From contig NZ_JACBXD010000003.1 of assembly GCF_013870525.1 (NCBI RefSeq), positions 124,001-188,000 of the forward strand: 64,000 bases of DNA. Reading direction: 5' to 3'. Of this stretch, positions 1 through 9,228 are shown piece after piece. The first letter of the stretch is position 1. Every line of letters starts with the position of its first letter. Origin of the DNA: Amycolatopsis pittospori (GTDB lineage: Bacteria > Actinomycetota > Actinomycetes > Mycobacteriales > Pseudonocardiaceae). Position numbers and translations under genes: made by a program. The notes under the pieces are model-generated. The model searched no databases and was not told where the DNA came from. It was given only the letters and a program-made list of their open reading frames with translations.

Positions 1-247
1 CGAACCGCACTCCGTCGGGCAAGACGTCGATGGCCGCCGCGGCCGCGCGCCGTGCCTCGCCGATCTTGGTGCTGGGGAAGCGCATCGAGCTGGAGCAGTC
101 GATCAGCAGGACCTCGGCGGCCGTCCTGGCGGCGTTCGCTTCGCCGCCTCGTGAGACGACCCGGACGATCGCGGTCATCGCCCGGTCGCCCTCGGCCAGG
201 AACTTGTTCTGGTGTACTTCGAGGCCCAGACTCGGCTCCCCGCTCAT
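1..247 (-). CDS. VWA-domain protein, partial (C-terminus beyond left edge)
   Basis: The 82 visible codons are the N-terminus of a von Willebrand factor A protein. After about 45 residues the sequence enters a hydrophobic strand ending in a MIDAS-type motif (D50-C-S52-S-S54-M), the metal site that coordinates Mg2+/Mn2+ and ligand in VWA domains. The start is an ATG preceded by GGGGAAAG, 10 nt after the stop of the PknG-like kinase gene, so the two are almost certainly co-transcribed. No signal peptide is visible, which suggests a cytoplasmic protein. VWA proteins often act as scaffolds or chaperone partners in signalling operons; its partner here is unknown. The rest of the gene lies outside the window. 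Confidence 0.8.
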   Translation of the reverse strand, partial: MSGEPSLGLEVHQNKFLAEGDRAMTAIVRVVSRGGEANAARTAAEVLLIDCSSSMRFPSTKIGEARRAAAAAIDVLPDGVRF

Positions 248-257
248 CTTTCCCCTT

Positions 258-2492
258 TCACACCAGGGTCACCGGTCTCACCGAGTTGGCGAGATCGATC
301 AGGACGTCGTGCGCTTCGGGCGGCGGCGCGTGATGGGCGAGCCGCCGGTAGGACTTGTCGAGCAGCTTCCGCGCGCCGGTCTCGTCCGCCCGCAGGATCT
401 CGCCGTCGGTGATCCCGTCCTGTCCGATGAGGACGGCCGCCAGCCCGGTCTCGCGCACGGCCGTCACCAGCCTGTCCTGGGCGTCGCCGTCGAGGTCCAA
501 AGCGGACAGCCGGACCACCGCGTCGTCGAGTTCGGCCGAAACCGGGAGGTCCCCGGTCTCCGGCAGCGGCGCGGACAGTACGCGCACCCCGGCGATCCGG
601 GCCGCTTCGTCGTAACGCGAGAATTCCGGGACCTGGTCGAGGATCGCGACGGCGGCCGCGCGATCACCGCGCAGCAGCCGGACCCTCGCGAGCCCGAACG
701 CCGCGCTGACCTGGGCACGGTCCCGCACCCACAAGGCGTCGTAGTACCGCTCGGCGGCGGCCGCGCCGTTGAGGTGCTCCTCGCAGAGTCCGAGCGCCAG
801 TTTCGGCGGTTCCTCGCCGGGGATGTCGCGGTACACGACGTCGAACTTCCTCTTGGCCGCCTCGAAATCGCCCTCACCGAGCGCGAGCAGGCCGCGATGC
901 CAGGCCACTCGCCAGTCGTGGACGGCCCGCTCGCCCAGCAGCCGTTCCGCCTCCGCCACCGCCAGCGCGGCTTCGACGGTCGCCCCGCGTTCGAGATGCG
1001 CCCGGCAGCGGCGGAACTCGACCTCCACCGAACTGGGCACCTTGTCGAGTTTCTTCAGCAGCCTGGCCGCGTCGGGAGCACGGACGGTCCGCAGGAACGT
1101 CACCTGCGCGTCATCCGGGTCCTCGCGCGGCACCGGCAGGCCCACGGCGATCTCGGCGGCCTTCGGCCGTTCGCCGAGCGAGACGGGAATCCCCTCCGTC
1201 CAGTGTTCCAACAGCGGCGCCTGGCCGAGACCGGCATCGAGCAGTACGGCTCCCTCGGTGAACAACGTCGACCCGGCGGGCCGGGACTGCCTGTCCCGTA
1301 AGGAAAGGATCTCGGCGAGGACACCGTCCAGCTGGACGAGCATCTCGTCGGCGGAGGCGAACCGCTGCTCGAACGGGGCGGTCGCGCGGTCGAGGACGCG
1401 GATGAACGACTCGATGCCGAACCGGACGCCGCGGGCGTCGGGGGTCACCGACCAGCCGTCGCTGGCCTGGAAGAGTTCACGCAGCGTCATGCCGACGGTG
1501 TGGATGTCCGACCGGACGGTGAGCCCGCGTTTGGCCCGTTCCCGCGGCGTCACCTGGTAGTGCTCGGTGCCGACGGCCGGGCTCTCGTCGTCGGTGATCT
1601 TGCGGATGGCGCCGAAATCGATGAGCTTGATCCGCTTCTCGCCGTGGATCACGTTGTCCGGCTTCATGTCGCAGTACAGGAGACCTTCGCCGTGCAGGTA
1701 GCCGAGCGCGGTCAGGATCTCGCGCCCGTACGCCACGACGTGCTCGACCAGCAGTCGCCCTTCGCTGGAATCCAGTCCTGCGCGGCCACGATTCTTGATC
1801 TCTCGCAAGGAAAGGCCGTCGACGAACTCCATGACGATGTAGCGGGCACCGTCGTGCTCGACCACGTTGAGGATCCGGACGATGTTCGGATGTTCCAGCG
1901 CGGTGAGCACCTGGCTCTCGGTCTCCGCGATCCGCACGGCGGCGGTGTTGTTCGTGTTGATCAGGCCCTTGAGTGCGACGTGCAGCCCGCCGAGGCCGGA
2001 ATCCGTTGCCAGGTAGACGAAACCGAGGCCGCCGCGCGCGACACATCCGAGCACCTGGTACCGGCCGTCGACGATGTCACCGGCCTTGAGCTGGGGAGAG
2101 AAGGAGAACGACGTCCCGCAGACCGGGCAGAATCCCTCGGCGGGCGCGGTTCCGCCGCCGACCGAACGGCCGACCGGGGTGCCGGTGCAGCCGTGCTTGC
2201 CGCAGAACCGTTCCTCCTCCGGCACGTGTGGATCGGTCAGCAGACGGCCGCCGACATCGGGGAGTTCGACGATCGGCAGCGGGACGCGGTCGTCGGCGGT
2301 CGCGTGGCCCGCCATCTGCTGCGAGCGGGTGACCACCGTGCTCGCGATCCTGGTCGGCGCCTCACCGGGACCGGGGATCACCAGGGTCGGTTTCTCCGTG
2401 CGCTCGGGCTCGCCCGGCGGCAGGCCGCAGACCTTGCAGAATCCGGTCTTGCCGAGCACACCCGGGCAGCCGTCCCGGCCGCAAGCCGTCAT
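258..2492 (-). CDS. pknG: PknG-like serine/threonine protein kinase with zinc-ribbon/rubredoxin-type N-terminus and TPR tail
   Basis: At 744 aa the length is close to mycobacterial PknG (about 750). The N-terminus carries two Cys clusters, C4/C9/C19/C22 and C97/C102/C122/C125, the latter in the place of the rubredoxin-like redox domain of PknG. The kinase domain follows (about 145-390), with the ATP-binding lysine in ALKG (K175), catalytic D275 in the YCDMKPDN loop and D292 in DFG. The glycine loop (VARGGLGFVY) is PknG-like. The C-terminal 300 residues are Ala/Leu-rich helical repeats fitting PknG's TPR domain. The start was placed at ATG 2492 because it overlaps the upstream stop in an ATGA junction; a longer ORF to 2561 would run into the protease gene. 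In mycobacteria PknG senses amino-acid supply and controls 2-oxoglutarate metabolism through GarA/OdhI. Here it lies between a protease and a VWA gene, so its inputs may differ. Confidence 0.88.
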   Translation of the reverse strand: MTACGRDGCPGVLGKTGFCKVCGLPPGEPERTEKPTLVIPGPGEAPTRIASTVVTRSQQMAGHATADDRVPLPIVELPDVGGRLLTDPHVPEEERFCGKHGCTGTPVGRSVGGGTAPAEGFCPVCGTSFSFSPQLKAGDIVDGRYQVLGCVARGGLGFVYLATDSGLGGLHVALKGLINTNNTAAVRIAETESQVLTALEHPNIVRILNVVEHDGARYIVMEFVDGLSLREIKNRGRAGLDSSEGRLLVEHVVAYGREILTALGYLHGEGLLYCDMKPDNVIHGEKRIKLIDFGAIRKITDDESPAVGTEHYQVTPRERAKRGLTVRSDIHTVGMTLRELFQASDGWSVTPDARGVRFGIESFIRVLDRATAPFEQRFASADEMLVQLDGVLAEILSLRDRQSRPAGSTLFTEGAVLLDAGLGQAPLLEHWTEGIPVSLGERPKAAEIAVGLPVPREDPDDAQVTFLRTVRAPDAARLLKKLDKVPSSVEVEFRRCRAHLERGATVEAALAVAEAERLLGERAVHDWRVAWHRGLLALGEGDFEAAKRKFDVVYRDIPGEEPPKLALGLCEEHLNGAAAAERYYDALWVRDRAQVSAAFGLARVRLLRGDRAAAVAILDQVPEFSRYDEAARIAGVRVLSAPLPETGDLPVSAELDDAVVRLSALDLDGDAQDRLVTAVRETGLAAVLIGQDGITDGEILRADETGARKLLDKSYRRLAHHAPPPEAHDVLIDLANSVRPVTLV

Positions 2493-4093
2493 CCGTCGAT
2501 CCGTTTCCGTACGGTGTTCGCGTACTGCTCGACGGCGTCCGCCGCGGCCGCGAGGTCGCACGGTCCTTCGAAGAGCATCCGCCAGGCGGGAGCGTAGGCG
2601 GCATCCAGTTCGACGTCTTCGACGAAGCCACTGTTACGGGCCATCTCGCCGTACGCGTCGAGACGGGCACGGAGTTCGGCGCGCCGAGCGAGGTTTTCGT
2701 CGAGAAGCCGGCGCAGATCGCGGGCGCGTTCCTCGTCCCGGGCGACGGTCCGCTCACAGGCGGGCAGGTGCCGTTTCACCCAGTCGGGTTCACCGTCCTG
2801 TTCCGCCGCACGCAGTTGCGTCAGAGCGCCCTTGAGCCGCCGGGCCCTGGCCAGGACGTCCGGGGCGCCGGTGAACCGCGGCGCGTCACCCAGGTTGTCC
2901 TTCTCCAGCGCGGCGAGTTCGGCCACCCGGGTCTCCAGCAGCGCGAGGCGACCTTCGAGGTCGTCCTCGTCGGCGGGCAGGACATCGGTGTTCGACCGGA
3001 CCACGCTCACCCCCGGCGAGGTCTCCCGGCGGAAGGCGAGCGCGAGCCGCAGGCCGAGTTCGTGCGCGCGCTGGGCGAGCGGGACCAGGACCTCGCCGAC
3101 GAGCTTCTCCGGTTCGGCCGACTCGTCGATGCCGTAGACGACGACCGTCCTGCCGGTCCCGTGATGGCCGGCGGGCGAGTCCGCGACGACGTCGAGGCGT
3201 TCGGAGATCCGGCGGCGCACCTCGTCCGCGGTCTTGCCGACCGCGTCGACCGCGAGGACGACGCTGCCCACCGGCGGCACCGTCGGCCCGGACGCGCTCC
3301 GCCCCGCTCCGCGTTCGCGGTCGGCGAGCACCACCGCGCGGCGCAACGAGGCCGCGATGGCCGAATCGTCCTCGCCGGTGATGATCACCCAGACGTCCGA
3401 CCGGCCGTGCCCGCCCAGCCAGCCGGCGAATTCGCGCGCGAACGGCAGGTCGATCGCGGGCGGCTCCGGGTACTGGACGAAGCTGGGATCGATCGCCGGG
3501 CGGCCTTCGGCCCAGCGGCGCAGTTCCGGCAGGTAACCGAGCATGGTCTCGACCGGGATCATCCAGGAGACCCGGGCGGCCTCGGTCGCGTAGCGGGTCG
3601 CGACCATGCCGACGACGTGTCCGGTCTTGTCCGCGACCACGGCGGAACCGCTGAATCCGTGCGTGATCGGCTCGGCGTCGGGCGTCCGGTGCAATTGGAC
3701 GCGTTCGAGGCCATGGCCGCCGTCGCCGACGACGGTCGCGAGCGACCACATGCCGTCCGAACCCTGGGGGAAGCCGTAGGCGCGCACGCGCTGGTTGTCT
3801 TCGAGCGCCGTCCGGTGCAACCGAGCACCCGCGACCTGTTCCTCGGCGTCGCGCAACCGCAGCAGAGCGATGTCCCCGCCGTCGTCGCCGATCGGGTCGG
3901 CTTGGGCGACGAGGGTGGCGATTCCGGGCTCCACACCGGGAAGCGCCACGAAATCCACCGCGATCCCGTCGTGGCCTTCGATCACGTGAGCGCAGGTGAG
4001 AAGGTGCTCGCCGTCGAGCATGGTCCCGGCGCCCAGGATCCGCCCACGGTCGTCGCGCAGCCGCACCCGCCAGCGTCCGCGCTCGGAAGTCAC
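2489..4093 (-). CDS. Trypsin-like serine protease with C-terminal unknown region
   Basis: This 534-aa protein begins with a trypsin-fold domain (about 8-190). The triad is visible: H36 in TCAHVIE, D74 in GGDIALLRL and S148 in GFSGSAV. There is no signal peptide, so it probably acts in the cytoplasm. Residues about 220-350 look like an alpha/beta domain that I cannot name. Residues 370-534 are charged and helical, probably coiled coil. It is the first gene of the protease-kinase-VWA operon and shares an ATGA overlap with the kinase. Cytoplasmic trypsin-like modules beside kinases, VWA and TPR proteins occur in actinobacterial signalling and conflict-type operons, often as proteolytic effectors. 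The substrate is not predictable from sequence. Confidence 0.75.
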   Translation of the reverse strand: MTSERGRWRVRLRDDRGRILGAGTMLDGEHLLTCAHVIEGHDGIAVDFVALPGVEPGIATLVAQADPIGDDGGDIALLRLRDAEEQVAGARLHRTALEDNQRVRAYGFPQGSDGMWSLATVVGDGGHGLERVQLHRTPDAEPITHGFSGSAVVADKTGHVVGMVATRYATEAARVSWMIPVETMLGYLPELRRWAEGRPAIDPSFVQYPEPPAIDLPFAREFAGWLGGHGRSDVWVIITGEDDSAIAASLRRAVVLADRERGAGRSASGPTVPPVGSVVLAVDAVGKTADEVRRRISERLDVVADSPAGHHGTGRTVVVYGIDESAEPEKLVGEVLVPLAQRAHELGLRLALAFRRETSPGVSVVRSNTDVLPADEDDLEGRLALLETRVAELAALEKDNLGDAPRFTGAPDVLARARRLKGALTQLRAAEQDGEPDWVKRHLPACERTVARDEERARDLRRLLDENLARRAELRARLDAYGEMARNSGFVEDVELDAAYAPAWRMLFEGPCDLAAAADAVEQYANTVRKRIDG

Positions 4094-4110
4094 GCGGAAG
4101 ACCCTACCGA

Positions 4111-4154
4111 TCGTGAGTGGTAATGACGGTTCTCACCGTCATTACCACTCACGA
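4111..4154. terminator. Perfect 20-bp hairpin, CGTGAGTG family
   Basis: TCGTGAGTGGTAATGACGGT at 4111-4130 pairs perfectly with 4135-4154 around a TCTC loop. It lies 3 nt beyond the polA stop and 17 nt upstream of the protease start, so it fits a terminator of polA that insulates the next minus-strand operon. There is no U-tract, as is common in high-GC actinobacteria. The outer CGTGAGTG arm recurs at 18255, 52373 and, truncated, at 58150. Confidence 0.7.
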
Positions 4155-4157
4155 GGC

Positions 4158-6902
4158 CTAATGCGCGGCGTCGTTCCAGGACCGCCCGTACCCGACGGAG
4201 ACCTCCAGCGGTACGGCCAGCTCGTAGGCGGAGCCCATTCCCTGACGCACCAAGGCTTCCAGCTCTTCGCGTTCGCCATCGGCGACCTCGAGGACGAGTT
4301 CGTCGTGGACCTGCAGCAGAACGCGGCTCTTCAGTTTCGCCTCGGTCAGCGCACGGTGCACGTTGAGCATGGCGACCTTGATGATGTCGGCGGCGCTGCC
4401 CTGGATGGGCGCGTTGAGCGCCATCCGCTCGGCCATTTCGCGGCGCTGGCGGTTGTCGCTGTTGAGGTCCGGCAGATACCGACGTCGGCCGAAGATCGTT
4501 TCGGTGTAACCGACCTTGGCCGCGTCTCCCACGACGGAGTGGAGGTAATCGCGCACGCCGCCGAAGCGGGAGAAGTACGCCTCCATCTGTTCCTTGGCGT
4601 CTTCGGTCGAGATCCGCAGCTGCTGTGAAAGCCCGTATGCCGAAAGCCCGTACGCGAGGCCGTACGACATCGCCTTGACCCGGAACCTCAGCTCCGGCGT
4701 GATCTCCTCCGGCGGCAGCGAGAACGCGCGCGACGCCACGAACGTGTGCAGATCCTCGCCGCTGTTGAAGGCCTGGATCAGCCCTTCGTCCTGCGAAAGG
4801 TGCGCCATGATCCGCATTTCGATCTGGCTGTAGTCCGCCGTCATCAACTCGGTGTACCCGTCGCCGACGACGAAGGCGTCGCGGATCCGGCGGCCTTCCT
4901 CGGTGCGGATCGGGATGTTCTGCAGGTTCGGGTCCACCGAGGAGAGACGTCCGGTGGCGGCGATCGTCTGCAGCAGCGTGGTGTGGATGCGGCCGTCGTC
5001 GGCGACCGCCTTGATCAGGCCCTCGACCGTGGTGCGCAGCCGGGTCGCGTCCCGGTGCTCCAGCAGATGCTGCAGGAACGGGTGCTCGGTCTTCTCGAAC
5101 AGGCTCTGCAGCGCCTCGGCATCGGTGGTGTAGCCGGTCTTGGTGCGCTTGGTCTTCGGCATGCCGAGCTCGTCGAACAGGATCACCTGGAGCTGCTTCG
5201 GCGAGCCGAGGTTGACCTGCTTGCCGATGACCGCGTACGCCTCGTCGGCGGCCTGCGTGACCCGGCCGAGGTAGTGCGATTCCAGATTCGTCAGGTGTTC
5301 GATGTCGACCGCGATACCGGCCGCTTCGAGTCCGGTGATCACCTGCAGCAGCGGCAGTTCCAGCTCGACGAGCAGCTGGGCGCCGCCGAGTTCCTCGAGC
5401 TCCTTCGTCAGCGCGCCCGCCAGTTCGGAGACCGCGCGGGCCTTGACCAGCTCGGCCTGGATCTCCTTCTGTTCCAGGTCCTCGGCGCCGCCGCCGTCGA
5501 GCAGCGACAGCTGGCCGTCGCCGGTGTCGGCCTCGGAGCGCAGCTCGCGGTGCAGGTACCGCAGGGCGAGGTCGTCGAGTTCGAAGGTGCGCTGGCCGGG
5601 GCGGACCAGATACGCCGCGAGCGCGGTGTCCATGACGAGCCCGGCGAACGTCCAGCCGCGCGCGCGGACGGCGTGCAGCGCGACCTTGAGCTCGTGGCCG
5701 ATCTTCTGGATCTTCCCGTCGGCGAGCCAGGCCGTGAGGGCCTTGTCGTCCTCGGCGTCCATGGCGGTGACGTCGACGTACGCGCCTTCGCCGTCCGCCG
5801 CCGCGAAGCTGATGGCCTTCAGGTCGGCGCGGACCGAAGCGCCGGTGGTGCGGAACGCCAGGCCGACCGGCTCGTCCTGACCGGTGTGCGCCGAGAGCCA
5901 GCCGGCGAGAGCGCCCGAAGCGAGCTTCGCGCCTTTGACCTCGAAGCCCTCTTCGGCCTCCGGCTCGGCGCTCTGCAAGGTCGCGAAGAGACGGTCACGC
6001 AGGACGCGGAATTCGAGCTCGTCGAACAGCGCGTGCACGGCCTCGCGGTCCCAGGGACGCAGTTCGAGACCGGACGGGCCGAGCTCCAGCTCGACGTCGC
6101 GGATCAGCTCGGTGAGCTGGCGATTCAGCATCACCGCGCCGAGGTGCTCGCGCAGCGCGTCGCCGACCTTGCCCTTGACCTCGTCGACCCGGTCGATCAG
6201 GTCGTTGAAGGAGCCGAACTGCCGGATCCACTTGGCCGCGGTCTTCTCACCGACGCCGGGGATGCTGGGCAGGTTGTCCGAGGGGTCGCCACGCAGTGCG
6301 GCGAAGTCCGGGTACTGCGCCGGGGTGAGGCCGTATTTCTCCTCGACCGCCTCCGGGGTGAACCGGGTCATCTCCGACACGCCGCGCTTCGGGTACAGCA
6401 CGGTGACCTGGTCGGTCACCAGCTGGAGCGCGTCACGGTCGCCCGTACAGATGAGGACGTCGAAGCCTTCGGCGGTCGCCTGTGTCGTGAGCGTGGCGAT
6501 GATGTCGTCGGCTTCGTAGTTCTCCTTGGTCAGCGCCGGGATGCCGAGGACCTTCAGCACGTCCTCGACCAGCCCGACCTGACCCTTGAACTCGTCCGGT
6601 GTGGCGCTGCGGTTGGCCTTGTACTCCTTGAAGGTCTCGGACCTGAACGTCTTGCGCGAGAGGTCGAACGCCACCGCGAGGTGGGTCGGCGCCTCGTCGC
6701 GCAGGAGGTTGATGAGCATCGAGGTGAACCCGAAGACCGCGTTCGTCGTCTGCCCTGTCTTCGTCTTGAAGTTCTCCGCGGGCAGCGCGAAGAAGGCGCG
6801 ATACGCCATCGAATGGCCGTCGATCAGCAGCAGCTTGGGCCGCTCGGCCTGTGCGGTCGCGGGTGTGGCGTTGGCAACGGTCGTGTTCTCACTCGGGCTC
6901 AC
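4158..6902 (-). CDS. polA: DNA polymerase I
   Basis: This 914-aa family A polymerase fills Okazaki-fragment and excision-repair gaps. The N-terminal 5'-nuclease domain starts at LLLIDGHSMAYRAFF and carries the acidic metal-binding motifs (ADDIIATL, CTGDRDALQL) and a helix-hairpin-helix (PGVGEKTAAKW). The central 3'-5' exonuclease-like domain (about 320-500) lacks the canonical DxE motif, so proofreading is probably absent, as in mycobacterial PolA. The C-terminal polymerase domain has motif A (TADYSQIEMR), motif B (KAMSYGLAYGLSAYG) and motif C (VHDELVLEV). The first in-frame ATG gives a normal family length. It is divergent from the thioesterase gene; both promoters must lie in the 62 nt between them. 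Confidence 0.97.
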   Translation of the reverse strand: MSPSENTTVANATPATAQAERPKLLLIDGHSMAYRAFFALPAENFKTKTGQTTNAVFGFTSMLINLLRDEAPTHLAVAFDLSRKTFRSETFKEYKANRSATPDEFKGQVGLVEDVLKVLGIPALTKENYEADDIIATLTTQATAEGFDVLICTGDRDALQLVTDQVTVLYPKRGVSEMTRFTPEAVEEKYGLTPAQYPDFAALRGDPSDNLPSIPGVGEKTAAKWIRQFGSFNDLIDRVDEVKGKVGDALREHLGAVMLNRQLTELIRDVELELGPSGLELRPWDREAVHALFDELEFRVLRDRLFATLQSAEPEAEEGFEVKGAKLASGALAGWLSAHTGQDEPVGLAFRTTGASVRADLKAISFAAADGEGAYVDVTAMDAEDDKALTAWLADGKIQKIGHELKVALHAVRARGWTFAGLVMDTALAAYLVRPGQRTFELDDLALRYLHRELRSEADTGDGQLSLLDGGGAEDLEQKEIQAELVKARAVSELAGALTKELEELGGAQLLVELELPLLQVITGLEAAGIAVDIEHLTNLESHYLGRVTQAADEAYAVIGKQVNLGSPKQLQVILFDELGMPKTKRTKTGYTTDAEALQSLFEKTEHPFLQHLLEHRDATRLRTTVEGLIKAVADDGRIHTTLLQTIAATGRLSSVDPNLQNIPIRTEEGRRIRDAFVVGDGYTELMTADYSQIEMRIMAHLSQDEGLIQAFNSGEDLHTFVASRAFSLPPEEITPELRFRVKAMSYGLAYGLSAYGLSQQLRISTEDAKEQMEAYFSRFGGVRDYLHSVVGDAAKVGYTETIFGRRRYLPDLNSDNRQRREMAERMALNAPIQGSAADIIKVAMLNVHRALTEAKLKSRVLLQVHDELVLEVADGEREELEALVRQGMGSAYELAVPLEVSVGYGRSWNDAAH

Positions 6903-6964
6903 GGGAGCGAGTCTAGGGTGAGGGTCTGACAGTCCTACCTGTCGTGTCGTTTAAGGAGCTCTGC

Positions 6965-7393
6965 GTGACCGAACAAGCCCTCGAATCCTTCGCGGGGATC
7001 GACCCGGCCTTCGCCGGCCAGCAGCTCAACGACAAGATCGGGCTCGAAATCAGCGAATTCGGCCCCGAACGCGTCGTGGGCAGCATCCCGGTAGAGGGCA
7101 ACCTCCAGCCGTACGGCCTCCTCCACGGCGGCGCGAACGCCGTCGTCGCCGAGGCGCTCGGCTCGATGGTCGCCGCGCTCAACGCGGGTACCGACAAGGC
7201 CACCATGGGCCTCGAACTTTCGTGCACGCACCACCGGGCGGTCCGCGCCGGCCGGGTCACCGGCGTCGCGACGCCGGTGCATGTCGGGCGGGGCACCATC
7301 ACCGCGGAGATCGTGCTGACCGACGACCAGGGCCGCCGCTCGTGCACCGCACGGCTGACCTGCGTCGTGCGGGACCGGCCGCCGGGCGCCTGA
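6965..7393 (+). CDS. Hotdog-fold thioesterase, PaaI/YdiI-type
   Basis: This 142-aa protein has the hotdog acyl-CoA thioesterase pattern: the PYGLLHGGANAVVAEALGS segment carries the His-Gly-Gly and the acidic residue typical of the 4HBT/PaaI active site, followed by the LELSCTHHRAVRAG strand. Likely reaction: hydrolysis of an acyl- or aryl-CoA thioester in the cytoplasm; the substrate is not predictable. I chose GTG 6965 because AAGGAG lies about 8 nt upstream; an ATG at 6944 would add seven residues and place that site inside the gene. It is divergent from polA and ends just before a strong hairpin. Confidence 0.85.
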   Translation: MTEQALESFAGIDPAFAGQQLNDKIGLEISEFGPERVVGSIPVEGNLQPYGLLHGGANAVVAEALGSMVAALNAGTDKATMGLELSCTHHRAVRAGRVTGVATPVHVGRGTITAEIVLTDDQGRRSCTARLTCVVRDRPPGA

Positions 7394-7411
7394 GCGCGCG
7401 CCAGTCTTCGG

Positions 7412-7470
7412 AAGTCCGTGAAGGCCTCCTTCCCTACCTTGAGAGTAGGGAAGGAGGCCTTCACGTACTT
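7412..7470. terminator. 26-bp near-perfect hairpin after thioesterase gene
   Basis: 7417-7437 pairs perfectly with 7445-7465 (21 bp, loop CTTGAGA). Beyond a single mismatch a further AAGT/ACTT closes the stem. It begins 18 nt after the thioesterase stop and ends 8 nt before the GTG of the LysR gene, so it may terminate the former and shield, or sit in the leader of, the latter. The core GTGAAGGCCTCCTTCCC differs from the other palindromes in this window. Confidence 0.6.
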
Positions 7471-7478
7471 TTGAGCGC

Positions 7479-8447
7479 GTGGATCTCGACACGGCTCAGG
7501 TGCGGGCGTTCGTCGCGACCGCCGACCACAGCCATTTCGGTCGCGCGGCCGAATCCCTGTACCTCACGCAACAAGCACTCTCGAAGCGGATCCGGAAGCT
7601 CGAGGACGCCCTGTCGGTCCAGCTCTTCCGGCGCACCAACCGGTCCGTCGAGCTGACCCCCGACGGCGACCGTTTCCTCCCGCACGCGCGCGAGCTGATC
7701 CGGGCCGCGGACGCCGCCGTCGCCGCGATGGGGCTGCAGGACCGTCCGCCGCGCCTCGACGTCATCGATCCGCGCCTCTCCCCGATGTACATGTTGCGGC
7801 GGATCGCCGAGCGGGACCCGGCGCTGGCCGTCGAGCGGGTGGCCGGGCGCGGGCTGGCCAACGCGCTGGACCCGCTGGTCCGCGGCGAGATCGACCTCGC
7901 GTTCGGGCGGGTCGCCGACCTCGGCCGGGAGATTCCCGCCGAACTCGAACACCGGCTCGTCCGCTTGGAGCCGCTGGTCGCGCTTCTCGCCCCGGAGCAT
8001 CCGCTGGCGAAGAACGACGTCCTCCATCTCTCCGACCTCGAGAATGACGGGATCTGGATCCCGCAATTGGCGGGTCCGGTCGAATGGCTTTCTTATTTGC
8101 AACGCCTATGCAAAGAATTCGGCGTTCCGATCGACCAGTCCGGCGTCAGTTACGACCTCCGGCACACCCTGGAGCAAACCCGCTACGGGAAGCAACGGGT
8201 CACGCTCGCCGGCGCCGACATGGACCTCGCCGCCGACCTCAACCTGCGCGTCCTCCCTTTCGAGCCCTCGCCACTGTTCCCCTGGTCGGTGGTGTGGCGG
8301 CGCGGCGAGGGCCCGGCCCTGCGGCGCCTGCTGGCGCTCGCGGGCCGGACCAGCCACGAAGAGGGTTGGTGCGCCTACGATCCCGAGCGGTCCTGGCTGC
8401 CCGACGACGACCTCAGACAGTTAGGTGCCGGGCGAACCACCGGGTGA
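7479..8447 (+). CDS. LysR-family transcriptional regulator
   Basis: This 322-aa protein has an N-terminal winged HTH (about 3-62) with the classic FGRAAESLYLTQQALSKRIRKLE recognition region split across helices, then a substrate-binding co-inducer domain (about 90-300). It starts at GTG 7479, directly after the hairpin. LysR proteins usually control a divergent or adjacent gene; the nearest candidates are the convergent hydrolase at 8413 and the upstream thioesterase. Its last 35 bp overlap the 3' end of the convergent hydrolase. Ligand unknown. Confidence 0.87.
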   Translation: MDLDTAQVRAFVATADHSHFGRAAESLYLTQQALSKRIRKLEDALSVQLFRRTNRSVELTPDGDRFLPHARELIRAADAAVAAMGLQDRPPRLDVIDPRLSPMYMLRRIAERDPALAVERVAGRGLANALDPLVRGEIDLAFGRVADLGREIPAELEHRLVRLEPLVALLAPEHPLAKNDVLHLSDLENDGIWIPQLAGPVEWLSYLQRLCKEFGVPIDQSGVSYDLRHTLEQTRYGKQRVTLAGADMDLAADLNLRVLPFEPSPLFPWSVVWRRGEGPALRRLLALAGRTSHEEGWCAYDPERSWLPDDDLRQLGAGRTTG

Positions 8448-9228
8448 GTTCGGCGTCGACGAGCTTGGCGTGCGCGGTCTGCGGCGCCGGTTCGAGACCC
8501 GGTGCCTCGGCGAACTCGTGCGCCATTCCCGGGATGGTGACCAGCTCGGATCGCTGCTCCCCCAGCGCCTTGTACAGCGCCGCGGCGGGTTCGGTGATGG
8601 AGACGTCGTCCTCCTCGCCGATGACGAGCAGCACCGGCGCGGTCAGTTCGCCGGCGCGGCGGACGTAGTCGTACTCGTTCGCCACCGCCCTCGACCGGTC
8701 CGACCAGTGATAGGTGACGTCGTAGACCCGCTCGTTCGCGGCGATCACCGGCGCCAGCTGCGTCACCGGGTTCACCAGCGCGGCCGCCGCGACCGGGATC
8801 TCCGCGTGGGTCAGCATCTGCAGTGCGACCCCGCCGCCCTGCGATCCGCCGACCAGGCCGATCGGTCCGTCCTCAATGGACAGCCGCGACCGCAGTTCCG
8901 CCACCGCGGCCGGGAACTCCGCCTCGACCTGCTTCGTCATCGGCTCGACGACGTTCAGCACGTTGTCCTCGGCGGCGAGGCCGAAGAATCCCTCGAAACC
9001 GCCTTCGGGGAAACGTTTCCCGGTCAGCGGCAACCCGAGGTGCACCCGCCAGGCGTGCAGCTCCCGCATCGGCAGCGCCGCCGCCATCGCCGCCTCGCTG
9101 AACGGCGCGCCCAGCAGGTGCCAGGTGAGCACCAGCGGCGCCGGACGGTCCTTTTCCACCGGGGGCAAGGCCACGAACGGAACCCCCGCCGCCACGCCTT
9201 CGATAGCTCCGCTCAGTTCGACGCTCAT
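8413..9228 (-). CDS. Alpha/beta-hydrolase family protein
   Basis: This 271-aa cytoplasmic alpha/beta hydrolase has a nucleophile elbow GGSQGGG, a probable acid Asp in VLLVIGEEDDVS and His in GMAHEFAE, in the right order for an esterase or dienelactone-hydrolase-like fold. The substrate cannot be named. It converges on the LysR gene with a 35-bp 3' overlap. The ATG start gives a normal N-terminus. Upstream lies a 467-bp intergenic region shared with the liv operon. Confidence 0.78.
   Translation of the reverse strand: MSVELSGAIEGVAAGVPFVALPPVEKDRPAPLVLTWHLLGAPFSEAAMAAALPMRELHAWRVHLGLPLTGKRFPEGGFEGFFGLAAEDNVLNVVEPMTKQVEAEFPAAVAELRSRLSIEDGPIGLVGGSQGGGVALQMLTHAEIPVAAAALVNPVTQLAPVIAANERVYDVTYHWSDRSRAVANEYDYVRRAGELTAPVLLVIGEEDDVSITEPAAALYKALGEQRSELVTIPGMAHEFAEAPGLEPAPQTAHAKLVDAELTRWFARHLTV

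Noticed and set aside
30-1301. Long plus-strand ORF antisense to the PknG-like gene (and similar at 1500-2597, 2768-4123, 4746-6929)
   Set aside because: These are mirror frames produced by high GC third positions; the opposite strand encodes clear families.
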